DNA of 64,000 nucleotides from the NCBI GenBank assembly GCA_934746715.1, contig CAKVFI010000002.1:248001-312000 (forward strand), written 5' to 3'. The notes below the pieces were generated by a model, which was not told where the DNA came from, ran no database searches, and saw only the letters and a list, made by a program, of their open reading frames with translations. Of this stretch, positions 41,815-51,847 are shown piece by piece. The first letter of the stretch is position 1, and every line of letters begins with the position of its first letter. The position numbers and the translations under genes are program-made. The stretch comes from an uncultured Clostridia bacterium. GTDB taxonomy: Bacteria; Bacillota; Clostridia; Christensenellales; UBA1242.

Positions 41815-44800
41815 ATGAAAAGCAAAAGAATAAGTCGTGTTTTGACAATAATTTTAACGATTATTTTTTCGTGTGCTATCTTTGCTTTTTTTAGTGCTCA
41901 AAACAAAAATTACACAAATGCATATGCTTTGGGAGTTGAACAAGTTGAGAACAAAATTGATTATCAAAGCATTGTTGAATATAGTTGTGATGTAAATGAA
42001 TTTACTGCAGACGAATTGGATAAATTTGCGGCAGAAAATGAATACTATTATTTTACTCAAAATAACAAAATTTGTTTTTACAATAAATTTGCATTAAAAT
42101 CGTTGTCCGTCCTTGGAGATTTTGACAGTTCTGCTTTTAAAAATGCAACAAAAAATGGCTCTACAACAAACCTTAAATTTGACACTGTTGAACAAACAAA
42201 GCAGGCATATCAAAAACTTGAACAAAACAAAAATTTGATTGTGGTTATAGACAGAATTTCGCAAGCAAATATTTTAAACACATCTGGCATTTCATCGCAA
42301 GCATATGGTTGGGGTTATGATGCTATTGACGTTGCTCCATACAAAGAATATTTGGCTGATATGAGCACCACAGAAGAAGTTGTTGTTGCAGTTATTGACA
42401 CTGGGATTAACACATCTCACAATATGTTTAAAAATCGTATTGTTACAGATGCAAATGGTAACTATGTTGGCATTGCAGAAACTGAAACAACTTATACATA
42501 TAGCGGTTACGAGTTTGAAGATGACAACGGGCACGGCACACATGTGTCTGGCATAATTTGTGATACAACTCCAAGCAATGTTAAAATTTTGCCGGTAAAA
42601 TTGTTGAACTATCAAGGTTCGTTTAGTTATTCAAGTTTAATATTTTATGAATCATTGTTTAACAAAATTGTTGAATTGAAAAAAACTTACAATATTGTTT
42701 GCGTGAACATGAGTTTTGGTGCTGATGGTGCAACATCAACTGAAGTTACTCAAGTTAACTATTACTTTCAAAATATTTTAATAAAAAATAATATTTTGCC
42801 AATTACTGCCGCTGGCAACAAAATTCCAACGTCAAGTGGTGGAGATGGAACTTGTCATGATATCAGCGTAAAACTGGCATTGCCTGCAAGTTGTTCAAGC
42901 GGTGTAACAGTTTCTGCGTTGGGGCACTCTGGCTCAAATTATTATTACGACGGCAATTACTCTTATTACGGAAGTTTGATTGATGTGTCTGCACCGGGTA
43001 CTTCAATTAGATCAGCATGGATTGCAAGTTCAAACAAAGCAAGTGCTTATACATACAAAACAGAAAGTGGCACAAGCATGGCAACTCCATATGTTTCGGC
43101 AGTTGTTGCGTTGCTTTGCCTTGACCCTATCTACACTGGCAATGCGGATGTTGTGGTTGTTGAGCAAAGAATGTATGAATTGGCAACCGATTTGGGTGAT
43201 GTGGGTAAAGACATTTATTATGGCTATGGCATGGTTAGTTTAAAAGGCTTTAAAGGTGGCGTTGAATATACTGCAAACGATGTTGAAACAAAATATGATG
43301 GAGATTATCACAACATTGAAGTTAATGTAACAAATGTTTCTAGTTACACAATTAAGTATGGATTAAGCAAAAGTTCAATCAATTTGCTTACAGTGGAAGG
43401 TAACAATCAATTTAAAAATTGCACAAACGGGCAAATGATTGTTTACTTTATTATTTCTGCCAAGGACATGACCGACACTTTTGGTTTTGCTTATTTGCAA
43501 ATTAACAAAGCAAGCATTGTGATAAATATTCAAGATCAATATGGCAGTTATGGCGATGAACCAAGTTTGCAACAGAATAAATATAGCATTCAATCGGGGC
43601 AAATATATGGCACTGATGATTTGAATTTAAATTTGACAACAAGTGCTAAATCTAACAGCAAACCTGGCAGTTATGACATATCATTTGGCTGGAATAATGA
43701 AAATTATGATGTGTCTTGCTCAAATTTAGGCAGTTACATTATTGAAAGGCGTGCTGTTTCCATCAAATTGAATAACCAACAAGCGGTTTACGGCAATGAT
43801 ATTGTTTTGGATAACAGCAAATATACAGTTGAGTCTGGCAGCGTTGTTAGTGCAAGTGATTTTGCTTTAACTTTGAAATCTTCTGCAGAAGTTAGCAACG
43901 TGGTTGGCAATTATGATATATCAGTGAGCGGTTATAACGAAGAGTGCTACAATCTTGTTAATTTTGTTGAAGGTGTTCTTGCAATCACAAAAAGGCCAAT
44001 TACAATCACAATTGAGCAACAAGTGGTTTATGGCGACCAACTTAACCTTAATTTGCAAAATTATAGCATTGTTTCTGGTTCAGTGTTTGGAGATGATGTT
44101 TTGCTTGAAAAAATTTCCACAAACGCAAAGGTTGGGGATAGTGTTGGCAATTATTCCATCAGCGTGGACAAAAGCAACAGTAATTACAATTTAACATTAA
44201 AATCTGGAACGCTAAAAATCACAAAACGTTCAGCAACATTAAATGTGGGCAACCAGAGCACAATTTATGGCGATGAAATTAGTTTAAATCAACATAATTA
44301 CACGGTTCAAAATTTGGTGGCGGGTGATGACCTTAATGTAAGTTTGTATACAAACGCAACAAGCTCATCTCCAGTGACGGAAAATGGATATACTATTTAT
44401 GCAAATTGTAGCAATTCTAACTACATGTTAAGCATTGTAACAGGTAAATTAAGCGTTTTGCCAAGAGAAGTTAAAATTTATTTTTATCAAGAGTTTGCTT
44501 ATGGCGAAAAAATCAATTTGGATTTTTCTCTATATCAAGATGTGGAAAACAAAGTGCTTGCTGGCGACGATTTGGAATTGCAAATGACATGTTCTGCTGT
44601 TCAATATGACAATGTTGGAGATTATAATGTTGAAATTGCAAAATGCAATTCAAATTATTCTTTGATTTTGACAAACGAAAGCAAAGTTAAAATCACTCCG
44701 CGTGCAGCAACTGTTAAAGTTGGAAATTTAACCAAAACTTATGGCGAAGAAATTGATATAAGTCAAACAAAAGTGGATTTGACACAAGTTTTGTATCGCG

Positions 44801-47800
44801 ATAGGTCAAAGCTAAATTATAGATTAACACTTAATGGGCAAGCAAAAGATGTTGGAAGTTATGAAATTGATTTTGTTTATTCAAACAATAACTACAACAT
44901 AACTGTTGAAAAAGGTAATTTGTCAATAACTGCTCGTCCAATCACAATATTGGTGCAAAAATCAGTTTGTTATGGCGACGTAATTGATTTGACCAATGTT
45001 GAGTACAGCGTTAGTTCAACAAATAAAATTGTTGATGGTGATGATTTGATGTTGAATTTAAAAATTTCTGCAGTTCAATTTTCTCCGGTTGGAAAATATT
45101 CCGATTTTGTTATTGTTTCAGCTAACAAAAATTATAATGTTACAATTTTGTCTTCATCTTTTGTGGAAATCACAAAAAAGCAAATAAGTGTGAAAATTGG
45201 CGATGCGTCTTCCAAATTTGGGGAAGAAATTGATTTGTCAAAAGTTGCAGTTGACACAAGTGAAGTTTTGAACGGAGATAATCTTAATATAACACTTTCA
45301 ACAACGGCAACACCATCAAGCCCTGCTGGACAATATCCAATAACTTTAACCTATAATAATGCAAATTATGATGTTACTGTTATCAAAGGTAGTTACCATG
45401 TTTATTACAAAGTTGTGCATGTTTCAGTTGAAAATCAAAATTCAGTTTATGGTAATGAAATTGTTTTAAATCAAACTGCTTATTCAATTGAAGAAACTGA
45501 TGTGCAAAAATCAGACCTTCAACTAACTTTTGCAACAAATGCAACATCAAAATCTAATGTTGGGGAATATGAAATTTTTGCAACAAGTTATGCGGACAAT
45601 TATCAAGTTGTTTGCACAAATGGCAAGTTGACAATTTCTGCAAGACCAATCAAAATTAAAGTTGAACAATCAGTTTGTTATGGCAGTGAATTTAACTTCG
45701 ACGGGATATTTGTTGATGTTGACAATCAACTGGTTAACAACGACAATTTAAATTTAATTTTATCAAGCAGTGACAGAACCCTGTATTCTTCAATTGGGGA
45801 GTATAGCTTGACTGTTGATGAAAGCAACAAAAATTATATTGTTAGTTTGAGTAATGATTCAATCCTTAAAGTTTTGCCTCGCAAAATTATTGTTGCAATT
45901 GGCAAAATTACAAAGGTTTATGGCAATGAAGTAGATTTGTCGTCAGTTGAAATTGACTTGTCGCAATTGGTTAATAACGACAATTTAAACATTGAAATAT
46001 CCACAAATGCAACTCAAGTTAGCGATGTTGGAAACTACTTTATAGATTTAAGTTATTCAAACCCAAATTATGATGTTACGGTTGAAAAAGGAGTGTTGCA
46101 AATTACTCCAAAACCAATTGTGGTTAACATTCAAAATGTAACAAGCCAATATGGTAACGATTTTGAGTTGCCAACAAGTTTGGTTAGTGCTGTTAGTGGC
46201 GAGGATATTGCTGCCCTTGGCGTAAAACTTAACACAGAAGCAAACAATAGAAGTGCAGTTGGGCAATATTTAATAACTGCAACATGTGAAAATAAAAATT
46301 ATACTTTAACCACAGCCGCAAACGCATATGTTGAAATAACAAAAAAAGATGCAAGGTTGGTGGTTGGCAACAAACAATCAATTTATGGCGATGAAATTGA
46401 TTTGTCCAATGTTCAGACTGCTGTGGAAGGTGTGCTTTTTGATGATGACCTTGGCGCAATATTAAGCACCACCGCAAGCAAGACATCATCTATTGGCAAT
46501 TATCCAATCAGCGCGGAAATAACAAACCCAAATTACGATGTTACAGTTGTTGACGGTAATTTAAAAATCGTTGCAAAAACAGTTGTTTTAAAAGTTCAAC
46601 AAACTGGTGTTTATGGTGATGTCCACACGGTTGACAGCACAGATTTTGTTGATGTTGAGCAAGCGGTGCTTGCCGGCGACGATTTAAAATTGCGTTTGAG
46701 TGTTGATGTTGAACAATTTGCCCCTGTTGGCAATTATCCAATCAGTGCAACATCTGACAATGCAAATTATTTGGTTGATTTGCAAGATAGTTTTTATCAA
46801 ATAACTCCAAGGCAAGCAAGTGTGCAAATTGGCAATGCTTTTGTTGTGTATGGCGAATTGGTTGATGAAAGCCAAATTCAAGCAACTCAAAATGGGGTGC
46901 TTAATAATGACAATTTAAATTTGACTTTTGTTTATGATATAAACTCAACCACGTGCGTTGGTGAATATGATATCGGAGCAGTTGCTGCAAATGTAAACTA
47001 TAATGTTGAAGTTAACAAAGGCAAAATAACTGTTTTAAAGCGTGGCGTTGAGTTGTTTGTTGTAGACCAAATGCAGTATGGCGAAGATAAGCAAATCACT
47101 AACAATTACACATTGATTAGTGGTAATGTTGTTAATAATGATGACCTAAATTTGCAATTAATTTCTTCTGCAACCAACAGGTCACCAGTTGGGGAATATG
47201 CTTTGCAAGTTTATGCGTGCAATCCAAACTACAATGTTACATTAACTGAAAATTCTTGCTTGACAATCGTGCCAAGAACAATCAATGTTAAAGTTGGCAA
47301 CAAACAATCAACTTACTTGGACGATGTTGATTTGCAAGATGTTCAAATTGACCTGAGTGAACTGCTTGATGGCGATGATTTAAATTACACTTTGTCCACA
47401 ACTGCACAAAAAACAAGTGATGTTGGCAGTTATGAAATTGATTTAACTGCAAGCAACGCAAATTACAATGTGGCTGTTGAAAAAGGCAGTTATATTGTTG
47501 TTGCAAAGAATGTTCAAATTCAAATTTTAAATTGTCAAGTTGTTTATGGTGATGAAATTAATGAAACATTGTTTGATTTTAATTGTGTGGATGAAACATT
47601 AAACAAACAAGATTTAGGCGTGGAATTATGCACCACAGCAAAGCAATTTGATGCAGTTGGCAGCTATCCAATAAAAGTTAAAGCAAACAGCAAAAATTAC
47701 AATATTAGTTCCAATTATGGCAGACTTAAAATTGTGCCAAGAAAGTTAAAGATTGAGTTAAAATCACAAACAAAGCAACATTTAACTTCTTTAAAACCAA

Positions 47801-48132
47801 ATCAAAATGATTACTCAATTGTTGAAGGTGAATTGTGCGATGGCGACAACTTGAATTTAAAAATCAAATCGGATTTTAACCACTTGCTCTGGTGGGGAGA
47901 GTTTGATTTGACTGGGGAAGTGAACAACATTAATTATGAAGTTGAGATTGTTGATGCAAAAATTAAAGTAGAGTATTCATATGTGGATACAATTGTTATT
48001 GTTGCAATCAGCTTGTTGATTGCCGTTGTGATTGTTTTTGCAGCTAGGCGCAAAAGAATTAAAGCAAAAGGCAATGTTCAATACTTTAATGATGCAATGC
48101 AAATTTTAAAAAGAGATAAAAATAAAAAATAG
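41815..48132 (+). CDS. cell-envelope subtilisin-like protease with about 19 MBG-like repeats
   Basis: The 2,105-residue protein has a signal peptide (1-38, ending NAYA) and an S8 protease domain with the triad Asp195 (AVIDTGI), His240 (NGHGTHVSG), Ser421 (GTSMATP) and oxyanion Asn335. From about residue 562 to 2050 there are about 19 repeats of roughly 78 residues, each with a V(Y)YGDxIDL entry, GDDLxLxLSTxA, VGxYxI and SNxNYxVxV, the MBG-type module of secreted adhesins. A C-terminal membrane helix (about 2057-2078) and a basic tail anchor it. GGGGG precedes ATG 41815. It may process host or self surface proteins; substrate is unknown. Confidence 0.92.
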   Translation: MKSKRISRVLTIILTIIFSCAIFAFFSAQNKNYTNAYALGVEQVENKIDYQSIVEYSCDVNEFTADELDKFAAENEYYYFTQNNKICFYNKFALKSLSVLGDFDSSAFKNATKNGSTTNLKFDTVEQTKQAYQKLEQNKNLIVVIDRISQANILNTSGISSQAYGWGYDAIDVAPYKEYLADMSTTEEVVVAVIDTGINTSHNMFKNRIVTDANGNYVGIAETETTYTYSGYEFEDDNGHGTHVSGIICDTTPSNVKILPVKLLNYQGSFSYSSLIFYESLFNKIVELKKTYNIVCVNMSFGADGATSTEVTQVNYYFQNILIKNNILPITAAGNKIPTSSGGDGTCHDISVKLALPASCSSGVTVSALGHSGSNYYYDGNYSYYGSLIDVSAPGTSIRSAWIASSNKASAYTYKTESGTSMATPYVSAVVALLCLDPIYTGNADVVVVEQRMYELATDLGDVGKDIYYGYGMVSLKGFKGGVEYTANDVETKYDGDYHNIEVNVTNVSSYTIKYGLSKSSINLLTVEGNNQFKNCTNGQMIVYFIISAKDMTDTFGFAYLQINKASIVINIQDQYGSYGDEPSLQQNKYSIQSGQIYGTDDLNLNLTTSAKSNSKPGSYDISFGWNNENYDVSCSNLGSYIIERRAVSIKLNNQQAVYGNDIVLDNSKYTVESGSVVSASDFALTLKSSAEVSNVVGNYDISVSGYNEECYNLVNFVEGVLAITKRPITITIEQQVVYGDQLNLNLQNYSIVSGSVFGDDVLLEKISTNAKVGDSVGNYSISVDKSNSNYNLTLKSGTLKITKRSATLNVGNQSTIYGDEISLNQHNYTVQNLVAGDDLNVSLYTNATSSSPVTENGYTIYANCSNSNYMLSIVTGKLSVLPREVKIYFYQEFAYGEKINLDFSLYQDVENKVLAGDDLELQMTCSAVQYDNVGDYNVEIAKCNSNYSLILTNESKVKITPRAATVKVGNLTKTYGEEIDISQTKVDLTQVLYRDRSKLNYRLTLNGQAKDVGSYEIDFVYSNNNYNITVEKGNLSITARPITILVQKSVCYGDVIDLTNVEYSVSSTNKIVDGDDLMLNLKISAVQFSPVGKYSDFVIVSANKNYNVTILSSSFVEITKKQISVKIGDASSKFGEEIDLSKVAVDTSEVLNGDNLNITLSTTATPSSPAGQYPITLTYNNANYDVTVIKGSYHVYYKVVHVSVENQNSVYGNEIVLNQTAYSIEETDVQKSDLQLTFATNATSKSNVGEYEIFATSYADNYQVVCTNGKLTISARPIKIKVEQSVCYGSEFNFDGIFVDVDNQLVNNDNLNLILSSSDRTLYSSIGEYSLTVDESNKNYIVSLSNDSILKVLPRKIIVAIGKITKVYGNEVDLSSVEIDLSQLVNNDNLNIEISTNATQVSDVGNYFIDLSYSNPNYDVTVEKGVLQITPKPIVVNIQNVTSQYGNDFELPTSLVSAVSGEDIAALGVKLNTEANNRSAVGQYLITATCENKNYTLTTAANAYVEITKKDARLVVGNKQSIYGDEIDLSNVQTAVEGVLFDDDLGAILSTTASKTSSIGNYPISAEITNPNYDVTVVDGNLKIVAKTVVLKVQQTGVYGDVHTVDSTDFVDVEQAVLAGDDLKLRLSVDVEQFAPVGNYPISATSDNANYLVDLQDSFYQITPRQASVQIGNAFVVYGELVDESQIQATQNGVLNNDNLNLTFVYDINSTTCVGEYDIGAVAANVNYNVEVNKGKITVLKRGVELFVVDQMQYGEDKQITNNYTLISGNVVNNDDLNLQLISSATNRSPVGEYALQVYACNPNYNVTLTENSCLTIVPRTINVKVGNKQSTYLDDVDLQDVQIDLSELLDGDDLNYTLSTTAQKTSDVGSYEIDLTASNANYNVAVEKGSYIVVAKNVQIQILNCQVVYGDEINETLFDFNCVDETLNKQDLGVELCTTAKQFDAVGSYPIKVKANSKNYNISSNYGRLKIVPRKLKIELKSQTKQHLTSLKPNQNDYSIVEGELCDGDNLNLKIKSDFNHLLWWGEFDLTGEVNNINYEVEIVDAKIKVEYSYVDTIVIVAISLLIAVVIVFAARRKRIKAKGNVQYFNDAMQILKRDKNKK

Positions 48133-48147
48133 ATTGCATAATTGCAA

Positions 48148-48179
48148 TAAAAAAAGATGCTAATTAAAGCATCTTTTTT
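48148..48179. terminator. bidirectional terminator
   Basis: AAAAAGATGCT/AGCATCTTTTTT stem between the convergent protease and DUF308 genes. Confidence 0.88.
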
Positions 48180-48182
48180 GTG

Positions 48183-48761
48183 TTATAAAACAATGTCATT
48201 TTCTTTGTCTAACAACACTTTTTTTGCTTTTTTAAGTTTGTAACTGAAAAGCAGTGTTGTGATCAGACGGGTTGCGCCTTCCACAATCAAGGCAATGCCG
48301 GCAAAAATCATGATTGTGTTGAAATTGGAAAACATCACAGCGATGCCAAGGCATGTTGTTAAAATTGAAATTACAAAAACAACCCACCAGCCAGTGATAC
48401 CTGCGCGACCGCAATAAATGCTGTCTGCCATTGTTGAAATTGAGTCTATAACAACAAACAAGCCAAACAAAACAGTGATAACTGATTGTATTGTTGATGG
48501 ATAAATCAAAAAGAAAACACCTGAAATGATCATTGTAATTGCAATAATCAACAATGACGCACCAAGGAAATGGTCAACAACCATGTATCTAATCAAAAGA
48601 GAACCACCCATAACAATCAAAGAGCAGCCAAACACAATGCACAACACGTTTGCTGAATTTTCTGGCATAACCACGCACAAAATACCAATTGCAATTGTAA
48701 GTGCAGCAACAATTACGCTTTCCCATCTAATTTTTTTAAAAAAGTTTTTAGTTTCGTTCAT
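48183..48761 (-). CDS. HdeD/DUF308-type membrane protein
   Basis: The 192-residue protein has six hydrophobic helices in three related pairs, the layout of HdeD/DUF308 proteins (IGILCVVMPENSANVLCIVFGCSLIVMGGSLL, ISGVFFLIYPSTIQSVITVLFGLFVVIDSI, LGIAVMFSNFNTIMIFAGIALIVEGATRLI). The function of the family is poorly known; some members are acid-stress related. The Lys-rich C-terminus is cytoplasmic. AGGGGTG precedes the ATG. Confidence 0.82.
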   Translation of the reverse strand: MNETKNFFKKIRWESVIVAALTIAIGILCVVMPENSANVLCIVFGCSLIVMGGSLLIRYMVVDHFLGASLLIIAITMIISGVFFLIYPSTIQSVITVLFGLFVVIDSISTMADSIYCGRAGITGWWVVFVISILTTCLGIAVMFSNFNTIMIFAGIALIVEGATRLITTLLFSYKLKKAKKVLLDKENDIVL

Positions 48762-48888
48762 ATTTCACCCCTAAATATTAGTATAAACATAAATTTTTGT
48801 TTTTACAAATAATTTGGACATTAGTTTTTAAACAAATGTGATTGGTTTGTCTTTTTATTTTAATTGTTTTTTAATGATTCATAATCAT

Positions 48889-48920
48889 AAAAACAAAAAA
48901 GAGCTGCAATCAGCCCTTTT
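48889..48920 (-). terminator. terminator of the gene at 48992
   Basis: On the minus strand GGGCT...AGCTC hairpin followed by TTTTTTG. Confidence 0.6.
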
Positions 48921-48991
48921 AAAATCTGGCGGAGCGTTAGTAACGTAAATCGAATAATAGTCACTAAACACTAACAAATCTAAACGTGAAT

Positions 48992-49507
48992 TCATTTCAT
49001 ATTATTTTCATCATCGAATCGTTTTTTATCAAATATTGCACGTTCACCGTATACAAGAATAGGTACAAGCGTCATTTGTTGTAATTTTTCATAAATTTTT
49101 TGACTAACTTGCTCTTGACTTTCGCATAAATTGCCAGAATCGTCCGTGTATTCAAACTTTAAGTTATATATAGTGTAATTAGAAACGCAACCGTTATTAT
49201 TTTCAGTCACTTCCGTTTCGGTTAAGTCTGTTATTCTACCGTTTTCGGAATGACCTTTATGGGCAACCTCAAGTGACTTTTTACCATCGATAATCATTTT
49301 TGCTCCGTTGCCAATGAAACCTATTGCCGCAATAATCATTATTCCGCCAATTAGGCACATAAATATTGTTCCAAATTTATCTTCAGGATCGTATGACTTG
49401 ATTCCCGAACTAATTACAATAATAGCAATTAGCACAGCAATTAAGGCGATTGCAATTCTTGCAATACCACCAACCATAGTTCCGTGATTAAAATTTTTCT
49501 TTTTCAT
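48992..49507 (-). CDS. two-TM protein with DUF3592-like extracytoplasmic part
   Basis: Start ATG 49507 follows AAAGAGG. The 171-residue protein has two membrane helices (about 14-35 and 49-70). A soluble domain with paired strands follows (GRITDLTETEVTENNNG, TIYNLKFEYTDDSGNLCESQEQVSQKIYEKLQQ, LVPILVYGERAIFDKKRF), the pattern of DUF3592 proteins. Its base composition and codons are less AT-skewed than the neighbours and it sits in an accessory stretch. No function is assigned. Confidence 0.7.
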   Translation of the reverse strand: MKKKNFNHGTMVGGIARIAIALIAVLIAIIVISSGIKSYDPEDKFGTIFMCLIGGIMIIAAIGFIGNGAKMIIDGKKSLEVAHKGHSENGRITDLTETEVTENNNGCVSNYTIYNLKFEYTDDSGNLCESQEQVSQKIYEKLQQMTLVPILVYGERAIFDKKRFDDENNMK

Positions 49508-49559
49508 TGAATTAACCTCTTTACATTTTTGGCAAAACTGAATTATGCATTTTGACACA

Positions 49560-49828
49560 CTTGTCTTGCTTGTTTATTATTATAGCATAAATTTCTAAAT
49601 TTTTCAACCACTATTGAGTTCGCGGACGTAGAATTTTAGAATGAATTTCAAATGGCACTTTGGCGTGTGATTGACTATAAAAGCGCGATGCTTCGCGACA
49701 CGGTCAAGCATCAACCGAACAACTCACTTAAACTCGGATAAAAATGTCAACTCAAAGCCGAGCGGTTAAACGCCCAGCTGATTCTTCTTTTTTCCGTCTA
49801 AAACGACTTTTGTGCCGAAATATTCGTT
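49560..49828. other. GC-richer gene-free spacer with a tRNA-like fragment
   Basis: The spacer is clearly less AT-rich than the rest of the window. GCCGAGCGGTTAAACGC (49757-49773) matches the D-arm consensus of class II tRNAs, but no acceptor or anticodon arms follow. GCGCGATGCTTCGCG (about 49683-49697) forms a small hairpin. No credible reading frame is present. Confidence 0.4.
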
Positions 49829-49874
49829 AGAAAAAAACAATACGAACTCTAACTTATCGTCAGGGTTCGTATTA
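49829..49874 (-). terminator. terminator of the gene at 49913
   Basis: On the minus strand AATACGAA pairs with TTCGTATT, followed by GTTTTTTT. Confidence 0.8.
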
Positions 49875-49912
49875 TTTACTACTGGCGGAGTCAATGTTAT
49901 CCAATTCTAACT

Positions 49913-50602
49913 TTAAAGTGTATATTGGAGATAGGTGGGTAAGGATTCTTTATTACTTTTAATATAATGAGCAGGTTTAATTGTTAAAAAATTATAATAA
50001 TCTTTTAAGTATTCCATTCTTATCGTTTTTGAGATTATGTGACCTTCTACATTATAATATTCAAATTCAAGGTCAATATAGAAATTATCGTTTTCAAAAT
50101 ATTTTTTATCTATAAAAATAGTTGCAACATATAGTTCATGCTCTTTAAATAAAATATCACAATCGTGGGGATAATGAGATATTGTCTTTTGTTTATTTTC
50201 AAAATTTTCTACCAGCGTTCCATTATTGTAAACAAATGCCTTTTTTAATATTAATCTATATATTGTTCCGTTTGGGGAATTAATAAACACATTTAGATTA
50301 CTTATATTTTTTGTTTTATTTGTTGTTTTAAATATATTTGTTGGTGTCTTTTCTTTTGAGTTAGAACAAAAAATTAATAAGTTGGGCAAGTAATTTCTTT
50401 TATCTTCAATTTGTTTAAATTGATTCGTTTGCCAAATTGTTATAGTCGCCAAAATTGTTGTTGACACACAACTTATAAAGCAAAATAAAATGTTAAATAA
50501 ATATTCGTATTCTTTTGTAAATTTTATACCTAAAATTAACAATATAATGTTGATTGCTAGTGTAAAAATACAAATAAATATATAAGTGGATTTATGTTTC
50601 AT
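49913..50602 (-). CDS. hypothetical two-TM protein with cytoplasmic domain
   Basis: The 229-residue protein has two N-terminal membrane helices (about 6-27 and 33-56) and a soluble domain of alternating strands (LNVFINSPNGTIYRLILKKAFVYNNG, HELYVATIFIDKKYF, FYIDLEFEYYNVEGHIISKTIRMEYLKD). The two-helix start resembles small membrane modules placed before sensor or effector domains in accessory genes, but I do not recognise a family. AAAAGGAG precedes the ATG. Confidence 0.65.
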   Translation of the reverse strand: MKHKSTYIFICIFTLAINIILLILGIKFTKEYEYLFNILFCFISCVSTTILATITIWQTNQFKQIEDKRNYLPNLLIFCSNSKEKTPTNIFKTTNKTKNISNLNVFINSPNGTIYRLILKKAFVYNNGTLVENFENKQKTISHYPHDCDILFKEHELYVATIFIDKKYFENDNFYIDLEFEYYNVEGHIISKTIRMEYLKDYYNFLTIKPAHYIKSNKESLPTYLQYTL

Positions 50603-50675
50603 ATTAGGCTCCTTTTATAAAAATACTATAACACATTTAATAGAATAAATAAAGACTTAGAAGAAAAAAAGAAGA

Positions 50676-50703
50676 AGTATTTTTCAACTTCTTCTCGCAA
50701 TTG
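50676..50703 (-). terminator. minus-strand terminator hairpin
   Basis: GAAGAAGT/ACTTCTTC stem with a T-run on the minus strand. It lies just beyond the short frame at 50706-50798. Confidence 0.65.
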
Positions 50704-50705
50704 TT

Positions 50706-50798
50706 TTATTGATTGTTTTGCAAGTGAGAATAAACTTCTTTTGCGGTAAGATTTTGAGAGTTGACAAAGGTTTCGGCAAAATTTTTAATTTGTGACAT
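50706..50798 (-). CDS. possible 30-residue small protein or gene remnant
   Basis: A short frame encodes MSQIKNFAETFVNSQNLTAK followed by EVYSHLQNNQ. The helical, host-like composition and the terminator right after the stop suggest a real transcript end, but there is no Shine-Dalgarno. It could be the last piece of a decayed gene. The remainder of 50603-50897 shows nothing else. Confidence 0.25.
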   Translation of the reverse strand: MSQIKNFAETFVNSQNLTAKEVYSHLQNNQ

Positions 50799-50897
50799 AA
50801 ATTAGTTGTTAGTTTGAATTGCTGATTTTGAATCAAAAATACAATTAAAAGATAGAAAAAAGTCGTTCAGCGTAAATCACGCCGAACGACAGGTTAA

Positions 50898-50985
50898 TGG
50901 CGGAGGCTTAGAGATTCGAACTCTAGGAAGCTTGCACTTCGCCGGTTTTCAAGACCGGTGCTTTAGACCGCTCAGCCAAACCTCC
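50898..50985 (-). tRNA. tRNA-Ser (anticodon TGA)
   Basis: On the minus strand GGAGGTT (50979-50985) pairs with AGCCTCC (50902-50908), discriminator G and encoded CCA follow. The anticodon loop CTTGAAA sits in CCGGT/ACCGG, and a long variable arm (AAGTGCAAGCTT) marks class II. The T-loop is GTTCGAAT. Confidence 0.96.
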
Positions 50986-51184
50986 GCGTATTTTTAGTTT
51001 AACATATCCAATCTGTTTTGGCAAGAGATTTTTAAATATTTTTGCGCCAAATTTTTGATTTGATTGGCAAACAGAATTTTTGTATACACATCAAAAGTTT
51101 TTTATAAAGATTTAAAAATGTGTTAATTATTTTATAAATATGACATATATTTTTTTAATTCAACTTAATTTTATGGTTATTTTG

Positions 51185-51213
51185 TTGCTTAATAATTGAG
51201 TTGATGATAAAAT
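51185..51213 (+). promoter_or_regulatory. promoter of a leaderless transcript at 51221
   Basis: TTGCTT, 17 bp, TAAAAT ending seven bases before the ATG; no Shine-Dalgarno. 50986-51184 is AT-rich spacer. Confidence 0.6.
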
Positions 51214-51220
51214 TAAATAA

Positions 51221-51763
51221 ATGGATAATAAAAGTGTTTATCTGATTTTAAGTCAAACTGGAACGATGTTTTCACGTGTTCTAAAGTTTTTTACCGGGGC
51301 GGAGTACAATCATTCATCTATATCGCTTGACCCAAGTCTAGAAGAAATGTATTCGTTTGGAAGACTGAATCCGTACAATCCTTTTATTGGTGGATTTGTG
51401 CAAGAGGGCAAAAATATTGGAACTTTTAAGCGATTTTACAAAACAAAAGCTCTTGTGTTAGAATTGAAAGTGAGCGATGAACAATATAAAAACATACAGA
51501 TGCTGATTGAACATATGAAACACAACAAGTCGATTTTTCATTATAACTACTGGGGAGTGTTCTGCGCGATATTTAAAGCGAATGTTTCGCCTAAAAGGCG
51601 CTTTTATTGCTCGCAGTTTGTGCGTGCTTGTTTGGCATCGTTTAACATTGCAAATTCAAAAGAGTTGCCAAAAGTGATCAAGCCAATTGATTTTTTAAAA
51701 CTTAACAACAAAAGGGTTATTTTTAAAGGATTTTTAAAAAATTATAATATAATAAAAGGCTAA
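51221..51763 (+). CDS. permuted NlpC/P60-like (YiiX-type) hydrolase
   Basis: The 180-residue protein has the order His then Cys seen in circularly permuted papain-like enzymes: AEYNHSSISLDPSLEEMYSFGR (His near residue 30) and RRFYCSQFVRACL (Cys near 129). Such proteins act as amidases or acyl hydrolases on cell wall or lipid substrates. No signal peptide is present. The Lys-rich C-terminus (LNNKRVIFKGFLKNYN) is unassigned. It is probably expressed from a leaderless message and ends at a terminator shared with gap. Confidence 0.7.
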   Translation: MDNKSVYLILSQTGTMFSRVLKFFTGAEYNHSSISLDPSLEEMYSFGRLNPYNPFIGGFVQEGKNIGTFKRFYKTKALVLELKVSDEQYKNIQMLIEHMKHNKSIFHYNYWGVFCAIFKANVSPKRRFYCSQFVRACLASFNIANSKELPKVIKPIDFLKLNNKRVIFKGFLKNYNIIKG

Positions 51764-51797
51764 AAAAATTAAAATTTAGAATAATAAATGTTTAAGT

Positions 51798-51830
51798 TAA
51801 AAAAACTCACATTCGTATGTGAGTTTTTTG
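51798..51830. terminator. bidirectional terminator between 51221 gene and gap
   Basis: AAAAAACTCACAT/ATGTGAGTTTTTT stem. Confidence 0.88.
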
Positions 51831-51847
51831 TTAAGCTGACCGATTAA

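Noticed and set aside
43500..47970. Regular periodic repeats suggesting a CRISPR array or DNA satellite
   Set aside because: The period of about 235 bp is protein-coding (MBG-like domains) with diverged nucleotides and an uninterrupted frame. No CRISPR array is present anywhere in the window.
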